This document shows, piece after piece, positions 18,215 through 25,867 of a stretch of 64,000 nucleotides of DNA. Positions within the stretch are counted from its first letter, which is position 1. Each line of letters begins with the position of its first letter. Source of the DNA: Vampirovibrio sp041737375 (GTDB lineage Bacteria; Cyanobacteriota; Vampirovibrionia; Vampirovibrionales; Vampirovibrionaceae). The stretch lies in the NCBI RefSeq assembly GCF_041737375.1, contig NZ_JBGSRV010000003.1:152787-216786 (forward strand), read 5' to 3'. The notes under the pieces are model-generated. The model was not told the DNA's origin, did no database searches, and saw nothing but the letters and a program-made list of their open reading frames with translations. The translations under genes were made by a program, and so were the position numbers.

Positions 18215-18475
18215 TCAGAATTTGAGACGAATCTTCTGGATAACCAAGGTATAAAACAACAACGCGCCCCAGTACATGCCGGTGGTCACCATCATGTTTT
18301 TAAACAACGAATTATTACCCGCAATGGGGAAAACCAGCGAAGCAATGGGCTTGGCGAAGGTTTGCGCCAAAGGGTAGCACACCACGATTACAATCATAAT
18401 CAGCAAATAAATAACGCCGTAATAGCCCAGAAACCGCCAACCGTCTATTTCACGCATTTTAAGCTCGTTCCACAT
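18215..18475 (-). CDS. small membrane protein
   Basis: I keep only the 86-residue part starting at the ATG at 18475 (AAGAG upstream). It holds two transmembrane helices (YYGVIYLLIMIVIVVCYPLA, and MMVTTGMYWGALLFYTLVIQ) joined by a short loop, and ends KIRLKF. The same frame stays open up to 19069, but there it runs antisense to the gene at 18626 and has no protein-like features. Family unknown. Confidence 0.65.
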   Translation of the reverse strand: MWNELKMREIDGWRFLGYYGVIYLLIMIVIVVCYPLAQTFAKPIASLVFPIAGNNSLFKNMMVTTGMYWGALLFYTLVIQKIRLKF

Positions 18476-18625
18476 CACTCTTAGAGCCGATTGGGACACC
18501 CTCGCCCAACCGAAACGCTTTAGGCCCATTTTACTACATATCAAACATTTCTCTACAGTTTTAAAGCAATGAACCGATAAGGAGAAAGAGCAACCGACCC
18601 AAGCATCCAGAAAAGGAAAATGGCC

Positions 18626-18940
18626 ATGACTTACCATGACCCCGATCAAACGCCAGACGATATTCAAGCGGCGCTGGATAGCGCCAACCAGCGCAACCCG
18701 GAAACTCAAACACCCGCTCACGAGGCCTTGCCCTCCGAGGTATTGACCCAGGGCGCAACAAGCTGCCCCCTGCTTAGCATTCGTTACGCCTTTACCAAAT
18801 GCGGGCTCATGGCCGAAAAAGCGCCATGGCAAACCTTGAGCGCACTGGCTTTGGCCATTGGGTGCGGCTGGGTATGCAACTATTTTGGCGTTACCGTACT
18901 GGCGGGCTTGATTGCATACGCCATTGTTGCGGAAGAATAA
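18626..18940 (+). CDS. hypothetical protein with C-terminal membrane helices
   Basis: About 104 residues from the ATG at 18626, which has AAAAGG eight nt before it (an ATG at 18620 is in frame). The N-terminal half is acidic and polar (YHDPDQTPDDIQAALDSA). The C-terminal half has a hydrophobic stretch (LSALALAIGCGWVCNYFGVTVLAGLIAYAIV) likely to form one or two membrane helices. It lies between and opposite to the two minus-strand neighbours. No family recognised. Confidence 0.6.
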   Translation: MTYHDPDQTPDDIQAALDSANQRNPETQTPAHEALPSEVLTQGATSCPLLSIRYAFTKCGLMAEKAPWQTLSALALAIGCGWVCNYFGVTVLAGLIAYAIVAEE

Positions 18941-18965
18941 GCAGCCAGCCGGTTTACCCCCATTT

Positions 18966-19760
18966 TTAGTGGTAGGCCCGACGTTTTCCGCCATCCACGC
19001 ACAAGGTGCTCCCGGTAATGTATGAAGCCAGCTCCGAACATAAAAAGGCCACCGGGGGGCCAAATTCATCGGGATTTCCCAACCGGCGGGCAGGAATGGA
19101 CTGGGCGTAATCGGCCAGCCAGGAAGCCCGATCGCTGTGTGGATTTTTGGCCAGATGATCGGCCAGCCGTTCTTCGGTGCGATCGGTTAAAATCATGCCG
19201 GGCGCCACGCAATTCACCGTAATCTGGTCCGGGGCCACCTCATTGGCCAAGGCCTTCAACATGGCCGTAATGGCCGGACGAAAGGCGTTAGACACCGCCA
19301 GTTCCGGGATGGGTTCAAACGCACTGAGAGAGGTGACGCAAATAATCCGCCCCCAGCGTTGCGCTTTCATACCGGGCAAAAACGCCGCATTGAGATGCGC
19401 CACGCTTTGAAACAACTGCTCAAAGCCCTCCTGCCAGGCCAGCATTTCGGTGTTGGCAGTGCGAGACGGCTTAGGGCCTCCCACGTTGTGAATGAGAATA
19501 TCCGGGTCGCCAAAAGCAGCCCGAACCGCTTCAATCAAACGCTCCCGCCCCTCGGCAGAGGCCAGATCGGCCACGCTGCACAATACGGGGTGAGTAGAAA
19601 ACTGCTGAATTTCAGCCACTGCCGCCGCCAGCGTTTCCGCGTTTCTGGCGCACAAGAATAGGCGAACCCCTTCTTGCGCCAACGCCTTGGCAACCGCTTT
19701 GCCCAGTCCTTTAGAAGAAGCGCACACCAGCGCCTTGCGGCCCGCAACGCCTAAATCCAT
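18966..19760 (-). CDS. SDR-family oxidoreductase lacking the usual Tyr-x-x-x-Lys
   Basis: The 264-residue protein has the classical SDR cofactor motif in ALVCASSKGLGKAVA, LIHNVGG for the NNAG-type motif, and the C-terminal YITGSTLCVDGG. The catalytic Ser is present (VTSLSAFEP), but the place of Y-x-x-x-K reads SNAFR, as in a divergent FabG-like branch with Ser-Asn and Arg there. It is therefore related to 3-oxoacyl-ACP reductases but may use other chemistry or none. The ATG at 19760 follows AAAGGG. It is divergent from the flavin-oxidoreductase operon at 20106. Confidence 0.85.
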   Translation of the reverse strand: MDLGVAGRKALVCASSKGLGKAVAKALAQEGVRLFLCARNAETLAAAVAEIQQFSTHPVLCSVADLASAEGRERLIEAVRAAFGDPDILIHNVGGPKPSRTANTEMLAWQEGFEQLFQSVAHLNAAFLPGMKAQRWGRIICVTSLSAFEPIPELAVSNAFRPAITAMLKALANEVAPDQITVNCVAPGMILTDRTEERLADHLAKNPHSDRASWLADYAQSIPARRLGNPDEFGPPVAFLCSELASYITGSTLCVDGGKRRAYH

Positions 19761-19878
19761 ACCCACACCCTTTCAGCAGTCACAACAAAAAAACATGCTA
19801 GCCCGAACCCCCTGGAATGAACAAGACAGAGGGTTGGCTCAGCCCGCTTCACGCCAGCGCCGCTCTGCCCATTGCCCC

Positions 19879-19917
19879 AAAGAAAACCCCCTTCCAATCG
19901 GGAAGAGGGTTCTTTGC
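19879..19917. promoter_or_regulatory. hairpin between divergent SDR and flavin-oxidoreductase genes
   Basis: Imperfect inverted repeat (arms about 15 bp, one mismatch, 5-nt loop) in the 346-bp divergent spacer. No gene ends here, so it is not an ordinary terminator. It may be an attenuator in the SDR leader or a regulator site. The spacer must also hold both promoters. Confidence 0.4.
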
Positions 19918-20105
19918 AAAGTAATTTTTCATTACCTTACCTTCTTATGATACAAAATGGCGTCTGCCATCGCCATTGGCCATCTGTCTATAAACATGGA
20001 CTGTTCTATTCAGTAACCGGGCCAAATCCGCACAACAGAGCGAGCTTGCCAAGCGATTTTGCTTGTTGAATGATAGAATACAAATCTGTTTGAGGGGGGG
20101 TGGCC

Positions 20106-21137
20106 ATGATATTTTCCAAATTTATCGCACTGGTTTGTCCCAACGGGAAAGATCCGGCTGAAAAATACGCGGAATCTCTGGAGCAGATCCAAATGGCGGA
20201 TGACATGGGTTTTTACGGCATTTGGCTGTCCGAAAATCACTTTTCATGCAAAACCGGTCTGCCCCAATTTCAGGGAGAAATCGGGATTACCCCCAAGCCG
20301 CTCATGTTTGGCATGAAAATTATTGAAAATACCCGGCAAATCCGGGTAGGTACAGCAGTTCGCAATATTGTTTTTTCCAATCCGTTACTGGTGGCCGAAG
20401 AGGCGCTGGTTTTTGATTTGCTCTCCAAGGGGCGTCTGGATTTGGGGGTGGGCTGCGGGTATCGGCCCTGGGAATTTGAAGGCTTTAAAATCAACCAGGC
20501 AGAAGCCAGAGCCCGTTTTCTGGAATCCCTTGAAATTCTGGATCGGGGCTTGCGAGGGGAAAGCTTCAGCTTTCAAGGCCAGTACTACGATATTCCCGAG
20601 GTGGCCTTGGTGCCAAAGCCTTACTATACGCTTCCCCGTCCCAAACTGTTTTTGGCCACCGGGGATATGGAGCAGGTGAAGCTGGCCGCACAGCGGGATT
20701 ACGGGGTCATGTCCTTTTCAACCTCTAGTAAGGAACACCTGGTTGCGCTTTATGAAACCTACCGGGATATCGCTCAGCCTCTAGGGCATGATGTTTCTCG
20801 GGATCGTTTTCCGGTGACCCGCCAAATTTACATTCATCAAAACCCCGCCGTGGTGCAGGAATACGCTGAACGCAATTTGCCTCATTATCAAGCCGCCCTG
20901 GGCGATTTTAAAACCTGCCCCCCGCTGGAAGAACTGAAAAAACTCTACATCATCGGTACCCCGCAAGAGTGCGTGGCACAACTGCAAGCGCTGCGTGACG
21001 AGATGGGGTGCAGCCACGTTATTTTATGGTTTAACTTTGGCTGGCTCACCCATCAGGAAGTCAGCGAGCAAATGCGCTTATTCGCCGATGAAGTGATGCC
21101 TCATTTCGCCCCGGAAAAGAAAGCGGTGCCCTGCTAA
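20106..21137 (+). CDS. LLM-class flavin-dependent oxidoreductase
   Basis: The 343-residue protein matches the bacterial luciferase-like fold: GFYGIWLSENHF, IRVGTAVRNIVFSNPLLVAEEALVFDLLSKGRLDLGVGCGYRPWEF, then LFLATGD and IIGTPQECVAQLQAL. Such enzymes use reduced FMN or F420 to oxidise or reduce varied substrates, often as two-component monooxygenases. The ATG at 20106 has a G-rich ribosome site (GAGGGGGG) 6 nt before it. Its stop overlaps the asparaginase start (TAATG), so they form an operon with the cyclase behind. Substrate unknown; aromatic-amine or amide chemistry is suggested by context. Confidence 0.9.
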   Translation: MIFSKFIALVCPNGKDPAEKYAESLEQIQMADDMGFYGIWLSENHFSCKTGLPQFQGEIGITPKPLMFGMKIIENTRQIRVGTAVRNIVFSNPLLVAEEALVFDLLSKGRLDLGVGCGYRPWEFEGFKINQAEARARFLESLEILDRGLRGESFSFQGQYYDIPEVALVPKPYYTLPRPKLFLATGDMEQVKLAAQRDYGVMSFSTSSKEHLVALYETYRDIAQPLGHDVSRDRFPVTRQIYIHQNPAVVQEYAERNLPHYQAALGDFKTCPPLEELKKLYIIGTPQECVAQLQALRDEMGCSHVILWFNFGWLTHQEVSEQMRLFADEVMPHFAPEKKAVPC

Positions 21138-22189
21138 TGCCCACGGAGCAACACCACCCGGAATTACCTTGGGCCCCTATTTACACCACCCTGCGCTCTC
21201 ATATTCCAGAAATCAGCGTTCAGGGCATCGTTTATATTTGGGCTGAAGATCGAAAACTGTTCGCCAATGCCGGTCGTTCCCTGCTAAAAATTGGCAATAC
21301 CGAGGCCCCCTTGTGGAGCCGCTCCCTGCTGAAACCTTTCCAGCTGATGGTGTTATACCCCACTTTAAAGGCCGCTTATCCTCAACTGAGCGACGCCCAT
21401 TTTGCGCTAATGAGCGCCTCCCACAGTGGCGATCCTGAACAAATTGAATTACTGCAAGACATGTTACACATTGGCAACTTGCAGCCCTCCGACCTGCAAT
21501 GCCCTGCCTGTCGGTCCATGAATGGCCGTTCCAGCTCGGACAAAAGCACACTCAATCATCCTTGCGCCGGAAAACATCTGGCCCATTTGCTGTATCAAAA
21601 AGCAAAGCAACAACCGCTGCAATCCTACCTGTCATCCCACATAGAACCCTACCAACGCCTTCGGCAATTATTGCAATATTTACTGGGTAAAACGACGCTG
21701 GCGGAAACCGTTGACGGGTGCGGCATGCCCAACTATGAAATGAACGCCATAGAAGCCGCCCAGCTTTATCATGCACTGGTCATGCCGGTGGGCCCAGATT
21801 TGATGCGCCAAGCCCCGGATGAATTAACCGACATTTTAGGCGGCTGGGATGAAATCTCTGAACTGATTCGAAATAACCCGATGCTGATTGGCGGAAAAAA
21901 CCGGCTGGATACCCGGCTGATGAGTGAGTTTCAGGCATTGAATATCAAACTCATCGCCAAAGAAGGGGCGGATGGACTTTTGGCGGTAGGACTGGGCCCC
22001 AGCCCCAAATTTTCGGACGGGCTGGGTATTTTCATTAAGGTGGCCTCCGGGTATGAACCCCAGCAACTAGAATTGATTTTGCAAACGTTGCTGGCGCAAT
22101 TGGGTTTGATTCCCCCTCGCCATCAGGAAGCCGGAATTCTGGAAACCCATTTCCAGTTTGATGTATCGGGAGTGTCGGTATCCACATGA
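21137..22189 (+). CDS. asparaginase II family protein
   Basis: The 350-residue protein matches the Rhizobium-type asparaginase II family (PF06089), distinct from E. coli AnsA/AnsB: SRSLLKPFQ with a reactive Ser, MSASHSGDPEQIELL, NHPCAGKHLAHL with conserved Cys, and ETVDGCGMPNYEM. Known members hydrolyse asparagine to aspartate and ammonia; here the operon with a flavin oxidoreductase and a formamidase-like cyclase may point to another amide. Translation is coupled: the start overlaps the previous stop by 1 bp and its stop overlaps the next start by 4 bp. Confidence 0.88.
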   Translation: MPTEQHHPELPWAPIYTTLRSHIPEISVQGIVYIWAEDRKLFANAGRSLLKIGNTEAPLWSRSLLKPFQLMVLYPTLKAAYPQLSDAHFALMSASHSGDPEQIELLQDMLHIGNLQPSDLQCPACRSMNGRSSSDKSTLNHPCAGKHLAHLLYQKAKQQPLQSYLSSHIEPYQRLRQLLQYLLGKTTLAETVDGCGMPNYEMNAIEAAQLYHALVMPVGPDLMRQAPDELTDILGGWDEISELIRNNPMLIGGKNRLDTRLMSEFQALNIKLIAKEGADGLLAVGLGPSPKFSDGLGIFIKVASGYEPQQLELILQTLLAQLGLIPPRHQEAGILETHFQFDVSGVSVST

Positions 22190-22872
22190 TGGGGCCGTTT
22201 GAAATCATTGATATTTCCCAGCCCATCGACAGCCAAACCGCCTGTTTTCCGGGGGATACTGCCTTTCAGCGCAATATCACCGTTCACCACGATCAGTCTG
22301 GGGTGATTAATTTATCCGCCTTTACCATGAGCCCCCATGTGGGCACCCATGCGGACGCGCCGGTTCATATTCAGGGCGATTTAAACCAGCCTGCTCACAA
22401 TACGGAAACGGTGGGGCAACTGCCCTTAACCCCGTTTATGGGGCCAACCGTGGTGGTGGATCTCTCCCCGCACACAGGCGAGATTGGCTGGCATCAGGTG
22501 GAAAGCCAACTGATGGGCTATTCCACGTTTCCGCAGCGGATTTTATTTAAAACCAGCCCATCCATTCGCTATGACGTTTTTGAGGACACTTACCCCTGTA
22601 TATCCGTGGATTTGGCGGAAAAGCTGATTGCCCATCACGTCCTGTTAGTGGGCATCGATACCCCCTCGGTGGACGCCATCGACTCTAAAACACTGGAAAC
22701 CCATCACGCCTTGCTGAAAGGCGGTGTGGTGTGGCTGGAAAATCTGGATTTAAGCGCTTTAAAAATCCGGCCCCATCAACCAGAGACTTATTTTTTAAGC
22801 GCCTTACCGCTCAAATTCATGAGTCTGGAAGCCTCTCCGGTTCGGGCCGTGCTGCTCAAGTTAGCACCCTGA
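22186..22872 (+). CDS. cyclase-family protein, kynurenine formamidase-like
   Basis: The 228-residue protein has the metal-binding signature HVGTHADAPVHI (residues 51-62) and the N-terminal IIDISQPIDSQTACFPGDTAF, matching KynB-type arylformamidase and the wider cyclase family. KynB hydrolyses N-formylkynurenine to kynurenine in tryptophan breakdown. No tryptophan dioxygenase or kynureninase is nearby, so another amide or lactone could be the substrate. It ends the three-gene operon, with 4-bp overlap to the asparaginase gene. Confidence 0.88.
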   Translation: MMGPFEIIDISQPIDSQTACFPGDTAFQRNITVHHDQSGVINLSAFTMSPHVGTHADAPVHIQGDLNQPAHNTETVGQLPLTPFMGPTVVVDLSPHTGEIGWHQVESQLMGYSTFPQRILFKTSPSIRYDVFEDTYPCISVDLAEKLIAHHVLLVGIDTPSVDAIDSKTLETHHALLKGGVVWLENLDLSALKIRPHQPETYFLSALPLKFMSLEASPVRAVLLKLAP

Positions 22873-23098
22873 ACCAAGTCAGCTTTTTCAATAGCCTATT
22901 CGCTTTTCAGCAGAGCATGACAGGTATTTGACTGATTTCGCATCGGCTCAGAGAGCCTACCCAGCGCCTCTCATGCCCACTCAGTCGCTCCAAACCCAAG
23001 CAAAAAACGCCTACCATCACAATGGGAGACGCTACATTAACAGCGATCGAACTTACAATCACCGATCAAAATTTTAGACTTTAAAGAGTGAAGTAAAA

Positions 23099-23165
23099 TG
23101 GAGGCGACAGGAATTGAACCCGCGACATCCTGCGTGCAAAGCAGGCGCTCTACCAACTGAGCTAC
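23099..23165. repeat. left attachment repeat (att core copy)
   Basis: This 67-bp block equals 32262-32328 exactly; similarity stops at both sides (A against T at 23098/32261, C against G at 23166/32329). It covers tRNA positions 7 to 73. The sequence to its left, on the minus strand, continues with TTTTAC, a normal tRNA trailer, so the left flank is the original chromosomal side. Confidence 0.95.
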
Positions 23166-23171
23166 CGCTTC
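23099..23171 (-). pseudogene. truncated tRNA-Ala copy at the left element end
   Basis: Anticodon, D, T and variable regions and the 3' acceptor strand are intact, but the 5' acceptor strand has been replaced by element sequence. It reads GAAGCGG where GGGGGCG is needed, leaving at least three mismatches in seven pairs, so no normal acceptor stem can form. It is a by-product of integration. Confidence 0.88.
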
Positions 23172-23428
23172 GCGATTGCGTTTAGACATATTCCATTACT
23201 CCTGACTTTTACTGAAATGTTGAACTTTTGTTGTAGTTGTCCATTTTAACAACTATTCAGGGCGCACAAAACCGCTCATCAATTTACATAAATGGCCAAT
23301 GGATTCGAAAAAAATCGGAAATTGTCGTAAAAGTTAGCCTTAGTTAGCATTGGAACAAAATTTCCAGTCCTTTAGCCTAAAATGATATTGTGACGGTTCC
23401 ATTAACTAAATAGAAATGGGGGGCTTGC

Positions 23429-23686
23429 ATGATGAAACGAATTACCACGGGAAGCTTGGCGCGCGCCATCCAGAAGGTTAACCCGATTGTGACCGATGAC
23501 ATGGTTAGAGGTTGGGTAGAAGAAAATTCCCTGCCAGCACACCGGAACCCCGGCAATAAGCGTGGATGGTGGTACGTTTTGCCCGAAAGCATCCCCGCAT
23601 TTCTTATAAAAAGTCTGGAGATGACCAAACCAGAAGCCAAAGAGGTGTTGTTATCTTTGGGCTTTACGCCGAGCAAGGCAGCATAA
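23429..23686 (+). CDS. small HTH DNA-binding protein, excisionase-like
   Basis: The 85-residue protein reads ITTGSLARAIQKVNP, TDDMVRGWVEENSLPAHRNP, then WWYVLPESIPAFL: a MerR/excisionase-type winged helix in which the second helix reads the DNA. A run of six G before the ATG is the ribosome site. In the circular form of the element this gene would face the integrase gene across the attachment site, the usual place of a recombination directionality factor. It may equally be an autoregulator. It is the only clear gene between the left end and 24264. Confidence 0.72.
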   Translation: MMKRITTGSLARAIQKVNPIVTDDMVRGWVEENSLPAHRNPGNKRGWWYVLPESIPAFLIKSLEMTKPEAKEVLLSLGFTPSKAA

Positions 23687-23841
23687 ATTTTAGCAAACAC
23701 CAATTTTTCACATAAACCACATGAACCCAGGTTGGCCCGAATGAGCAACTTGGGTTTTGTGTTTAGGAAAACCTTTGCGTGAACCGGAGAGAAACAGGCG
23801 GGAAATATTGCTAAGAAAGAAGCTTCCTTTTTTATAGTGCA

Positions 23842-23901
23842 TGCTCACACGTCACCAATAATATATATATAACGACGACGTGTGAGCAGCCTACACTGTA
23901 G
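23842..23901. repeat. inverted-repeat cluster with AT-rich core
   Basis: A perfect 12-bp inverted repeat (23842-23853 with 23877-23888) flanks 23 bp that include a run of alternating A and T. It is followed at once by an 11-bp palindrome, CTACA-C-TGTAG, at 23891-23901 and a GTAGAC box at 23901-23906. Such symmetry in a non-coding gap suggests a replication origin, a regulator site or a structured RNA. Confidence 0.65.
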
Positions 23902-23906
23902 TAGAC

Positions 23907-24263
23907 GGATGAAAATCCTTAGTTCCATTTCAGGGAGAGGGTTTAAGGCGAATTTTTCACAAATTCAAATCTTTAAAAAACTTGAAAAGTGAGCTTCTTG
24001 GGGCAAGTGTTTACATTTACCAACATTCAAAACCATTTTTCAGAACATCAGCCGTCACCTTTGGCCAAAATTTCAATTCTCCTCCGCGCGTCAAAACCCA
24101 AACCCATGAAAAACAGCCTGTCTCTTCCGTTGGTCGCTAACAATGAAACGCTCAGCCATCAAATGCAGCCCCATAAGCAGGAGTTTTATGCTTTTAACAC
24201 CTGAGCATCATCTTTTAAATTTCCGTTTGCTCTTGAGGCTCTGGCTTGAAGATTGAGCTGCCT
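23907..24263. other. non-coding gap in the element
   Basis: A GTG-started frame at 23989-24204 (71 codons) exists but has no ribosome site and a composition unlike a folded protein, so I do not call it. AT-rich throughout. Besides the inverted repeats to the left I see nothing definite. Confidence 0.5.
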
Positions 24264-24731
24264 TTAAAGTAACTTGTCTTCCCACCCAAGCTTAACCATC
24301 AGATTCCTAAACTCGTCATGAGGTAAAGCTGATATGGCAGCCCTGAATTCTTGGATTTCTATGGCAAATTGTTGTTTTTTATATTCCTCTAGAAATTGGA
24401 TATTAATATCTTCCATCTCAGCCAATTTTTTCAGGGTGAAAACTTGCTCTTCTGTAAACCAACTGAACAGCTCCGCAAAGGGTTCTGGGCTTTCCTCTGT
24501 ACATTCAAGAATTTTTTGCTTTCGCGCCTTTGTGGCCTCTAAACTTTCGGTCTGAAAAAGCCACTCTTGAACATTTCCCTGTAGATAGGCCGCAACTTGA
24601 GCCTCTTCTGTGAGAGGATTCCCCAGTAAGTTCAGCTTATCCCATAATGCCACCAGAGTGCTTTCTGTTATGGAAGTCAACAACTGATAGAATCGAAAAA
24701 TATTGCTGTTATTCTCTTGTGCTATCGCCAT
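24264..24731 (-). CDS. hypothetical element protein, helical
   Basis: The 155-residue protein is acidic and almost wholly helical by appearance (FRFYQLLTSITESTLVALWDKL, FSWFTEEQVFTLKKLAEMED, FLEEYKKQQFAIEIQEFRAAIS). No signal peptide, membrane helix or known motif. A clear AAAGGGGA ribosome site precedes the ATG. It is transcribed against the RHH and replication genes. Possibly a regulator or maintenance protein; function unknown. Confidence 0.7.
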   Translation of the reverse strand: MAIAQENNSNIFRFYQLLTSITESTLVALWDKLNLLGNPLTEEAQVAAYLQGNVQEWLFQTESLEATKARKQKILECTEESPEPFAELFSWFTEEQVFTLKKLAEMEDINIQFLEEYKKQQFAIEIQEFRAAISALPHDEFRNLMVKLGWEDKLL

Positions 24732-24980
24732 GATTCCCCTTTCAATAATTACATTTTGTTTTTGTCCACATCAACAAAATAGCGGCTAAGCCTTTGATAG
24801 TTCCAGTCTCAAGGGCTCTTTATGCGGCCATGGCCGGAATGTTAAGGGTAAGAGTTTCGATATCAGAACAAGCCCCCAAAAAACAGACGGGACAAGCTGG
24901 CCGGTTATCATCGGGTAGTGCGTTTCCTCGTCTGCTTATCAGAGTCTCCAAGTGTCGATGGGTTCGTTTAGGTAGTGTTC

Positions 24981-25163
24981 TTACGTAAGAGACTTGGGAG
25001 TCTCAGAAACCGAGCTTGCGGCTTCGTTAGCTTCTCTTTGGCGTCTCGCCCGGATGCTGAGGATTAATTCAAACAACCCGGCTAACCTGCGGGAGCCTTC
25101 GGCATCAAAGCCCGCTTCTTCGTAGATTTTCTGCATTGGATATAACGATGTTGGGATGTCCAT
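24981..25163 (-). CDS. small hypothetical element protein
   Basis: A 60-residue frame with a helical, charged middle (AEGSRRLAGLFELILSIRARRQREAN). Its start lies in the divergent spacer that also serves the RHH-like gene at 25372. The ribosome site is weak. It could be the partner of a small two-gene regulatory or toxin-antitoxin module, but nothing in the sequence shows that. Moderate support only. Confidence 0.45.
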   Translation of the reverse strand: MDIPTSLYPMQKIYEEAGFDAEGSRRLAGLFELILSIRARRQREANEAASSVSETPKSLT

Positions 25164-25204
25164 TTTGCCGGTTTCCTTTTTTGTCTTGCCTACTGTGTTT
25201 ATAG

Positions 25205-25350
25205 ATTAAAGTCTACGAATTTCATAATTCCATAATAACACCGATTTGATTTATGTCTACGATTTTCTTTAAAGAGGTTTGTTTTTTGTAAACTTATTTC
25301 TAAAACCTTGTAATATAGGTAGATGTTAGATATATTTGAATAATGTAGAC
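25205..25350. promoter_or_regulatory. repeated GTCTAC/GTAGAC boxes in divergent promoter region
   Basis: GTCTACGA occurs at 25211-25218 and 25255-25262 in the same orientation with similar flanks (A-rich before, TTTC after), and GTAGAC (its inverse core) at 25345-25350, 22 bp before the RHH-like start. A further GTAGAC lies at 23901. Regularly placed short boxes beside an RHH-like gene suggest autoregulatory operators. Confidence 0.5.
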
Positions 25351-25371
25351 ATTCATTGATGAGGATCTAAT

Positions 25372-25596
25372 ATGACTAGAGGTGGTAAGCGGGATGGCGC
25401 AGGCCGTCCCACGAGAAGCGATAAAGAAGGCAAACAGCCTAAAGTTGTTTTGAGCTGCCGAGTAGAGGCGGAAACTTTAGCCTTTTTAGACAGCGAGAAA
25501 CAGCGAACTGATCGCAGCATTGGAGAGTTGACTGATCTGGCTGTCTTCCTCCTTCAAAAGCACCCCGAAGAATCTTTTCCTTCGGTGGAGGCTTAG
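25372..25596 (+). CDS. ribbon-helix-helix-like regulator
   Basis: The 74-residue product has a basic, disordered N-terminus (TRGGKRDGAGRPTRSDKEGKQ, shortened here as GGKRDGAGRP), followed by a strand VVLSCRVEAETLAFLDSEK and two helices, the layout of RHH/CopG DNA-binding proteins; GAGRP-type heads are common in phage and plasmid regulators. A GAGGA site precedes the ATG. It may control copy number or its own promoter through the GTCTAC boxes upstream. Confidence 0.65.
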   Translation: MTRGGKRDGAGRPTRSDKEGKQPKVVLSCRVEAETLAFLDSEKQRTDRSIGELTDLAVFLLQKHPEESFPSVEA

Positions 25597-25764
25597 CCAT
25601 GGCCGATCAAAAAGGCTGTGTCTGAAACTATTTTTGAATATCTGGCCTGATTCAGTACACCCGTTTTAAAGTCAGTAATTAAAAGGCAAGCGCTAATAAC
25701 GCTAAATTAAGAAGGTGAGCCGCAACCCTTCTGAAGAGAGTCTTGCTAAAACACAGGGATCAAA

Positions 25765-25867
25765 AGCCAATGAACCACTATAAATGCTATCAGCCCTTAA
25801 CGAATTTTCGGACTCCATAAAAAGAGGCGAAGCCAATGAAGCACTATAAATGCTATCAGCCCTTAAC
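25765..25867 (+). repeat. 37-bp direct repeat duplicating a gene start
   Basis: Positions 25765-25801 and 25831-25867 are copies with one difference (C/G at 25775/25841), 66 bp apart. Each contains the start codon and first 11 codons of the winged-helix gene. The upstream copy opens a 16-codon mini-frame at 25770-25820 that then stops. It is either a partial duplication scar or a leader peptide. Confidence 0.85.

Noticed and set aside
18476..19069. Long upstream extension of the minus-strand membrane-protein frame
   Set aside because: It runs antisense to the better supported gene at 18626 and the end of the SDR gene, and its translation has no domain or protein-like pattern.
23989..24204. 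71-codon frame in the element gap
   Set aside because: GTG start without ribosome site and no protein-like features.
24794..24988. 64-codon plus-strand frame in the element
   Set aside because: No ribosome site; it faces the small minus-strand genes and has a composition typical of chance frames.
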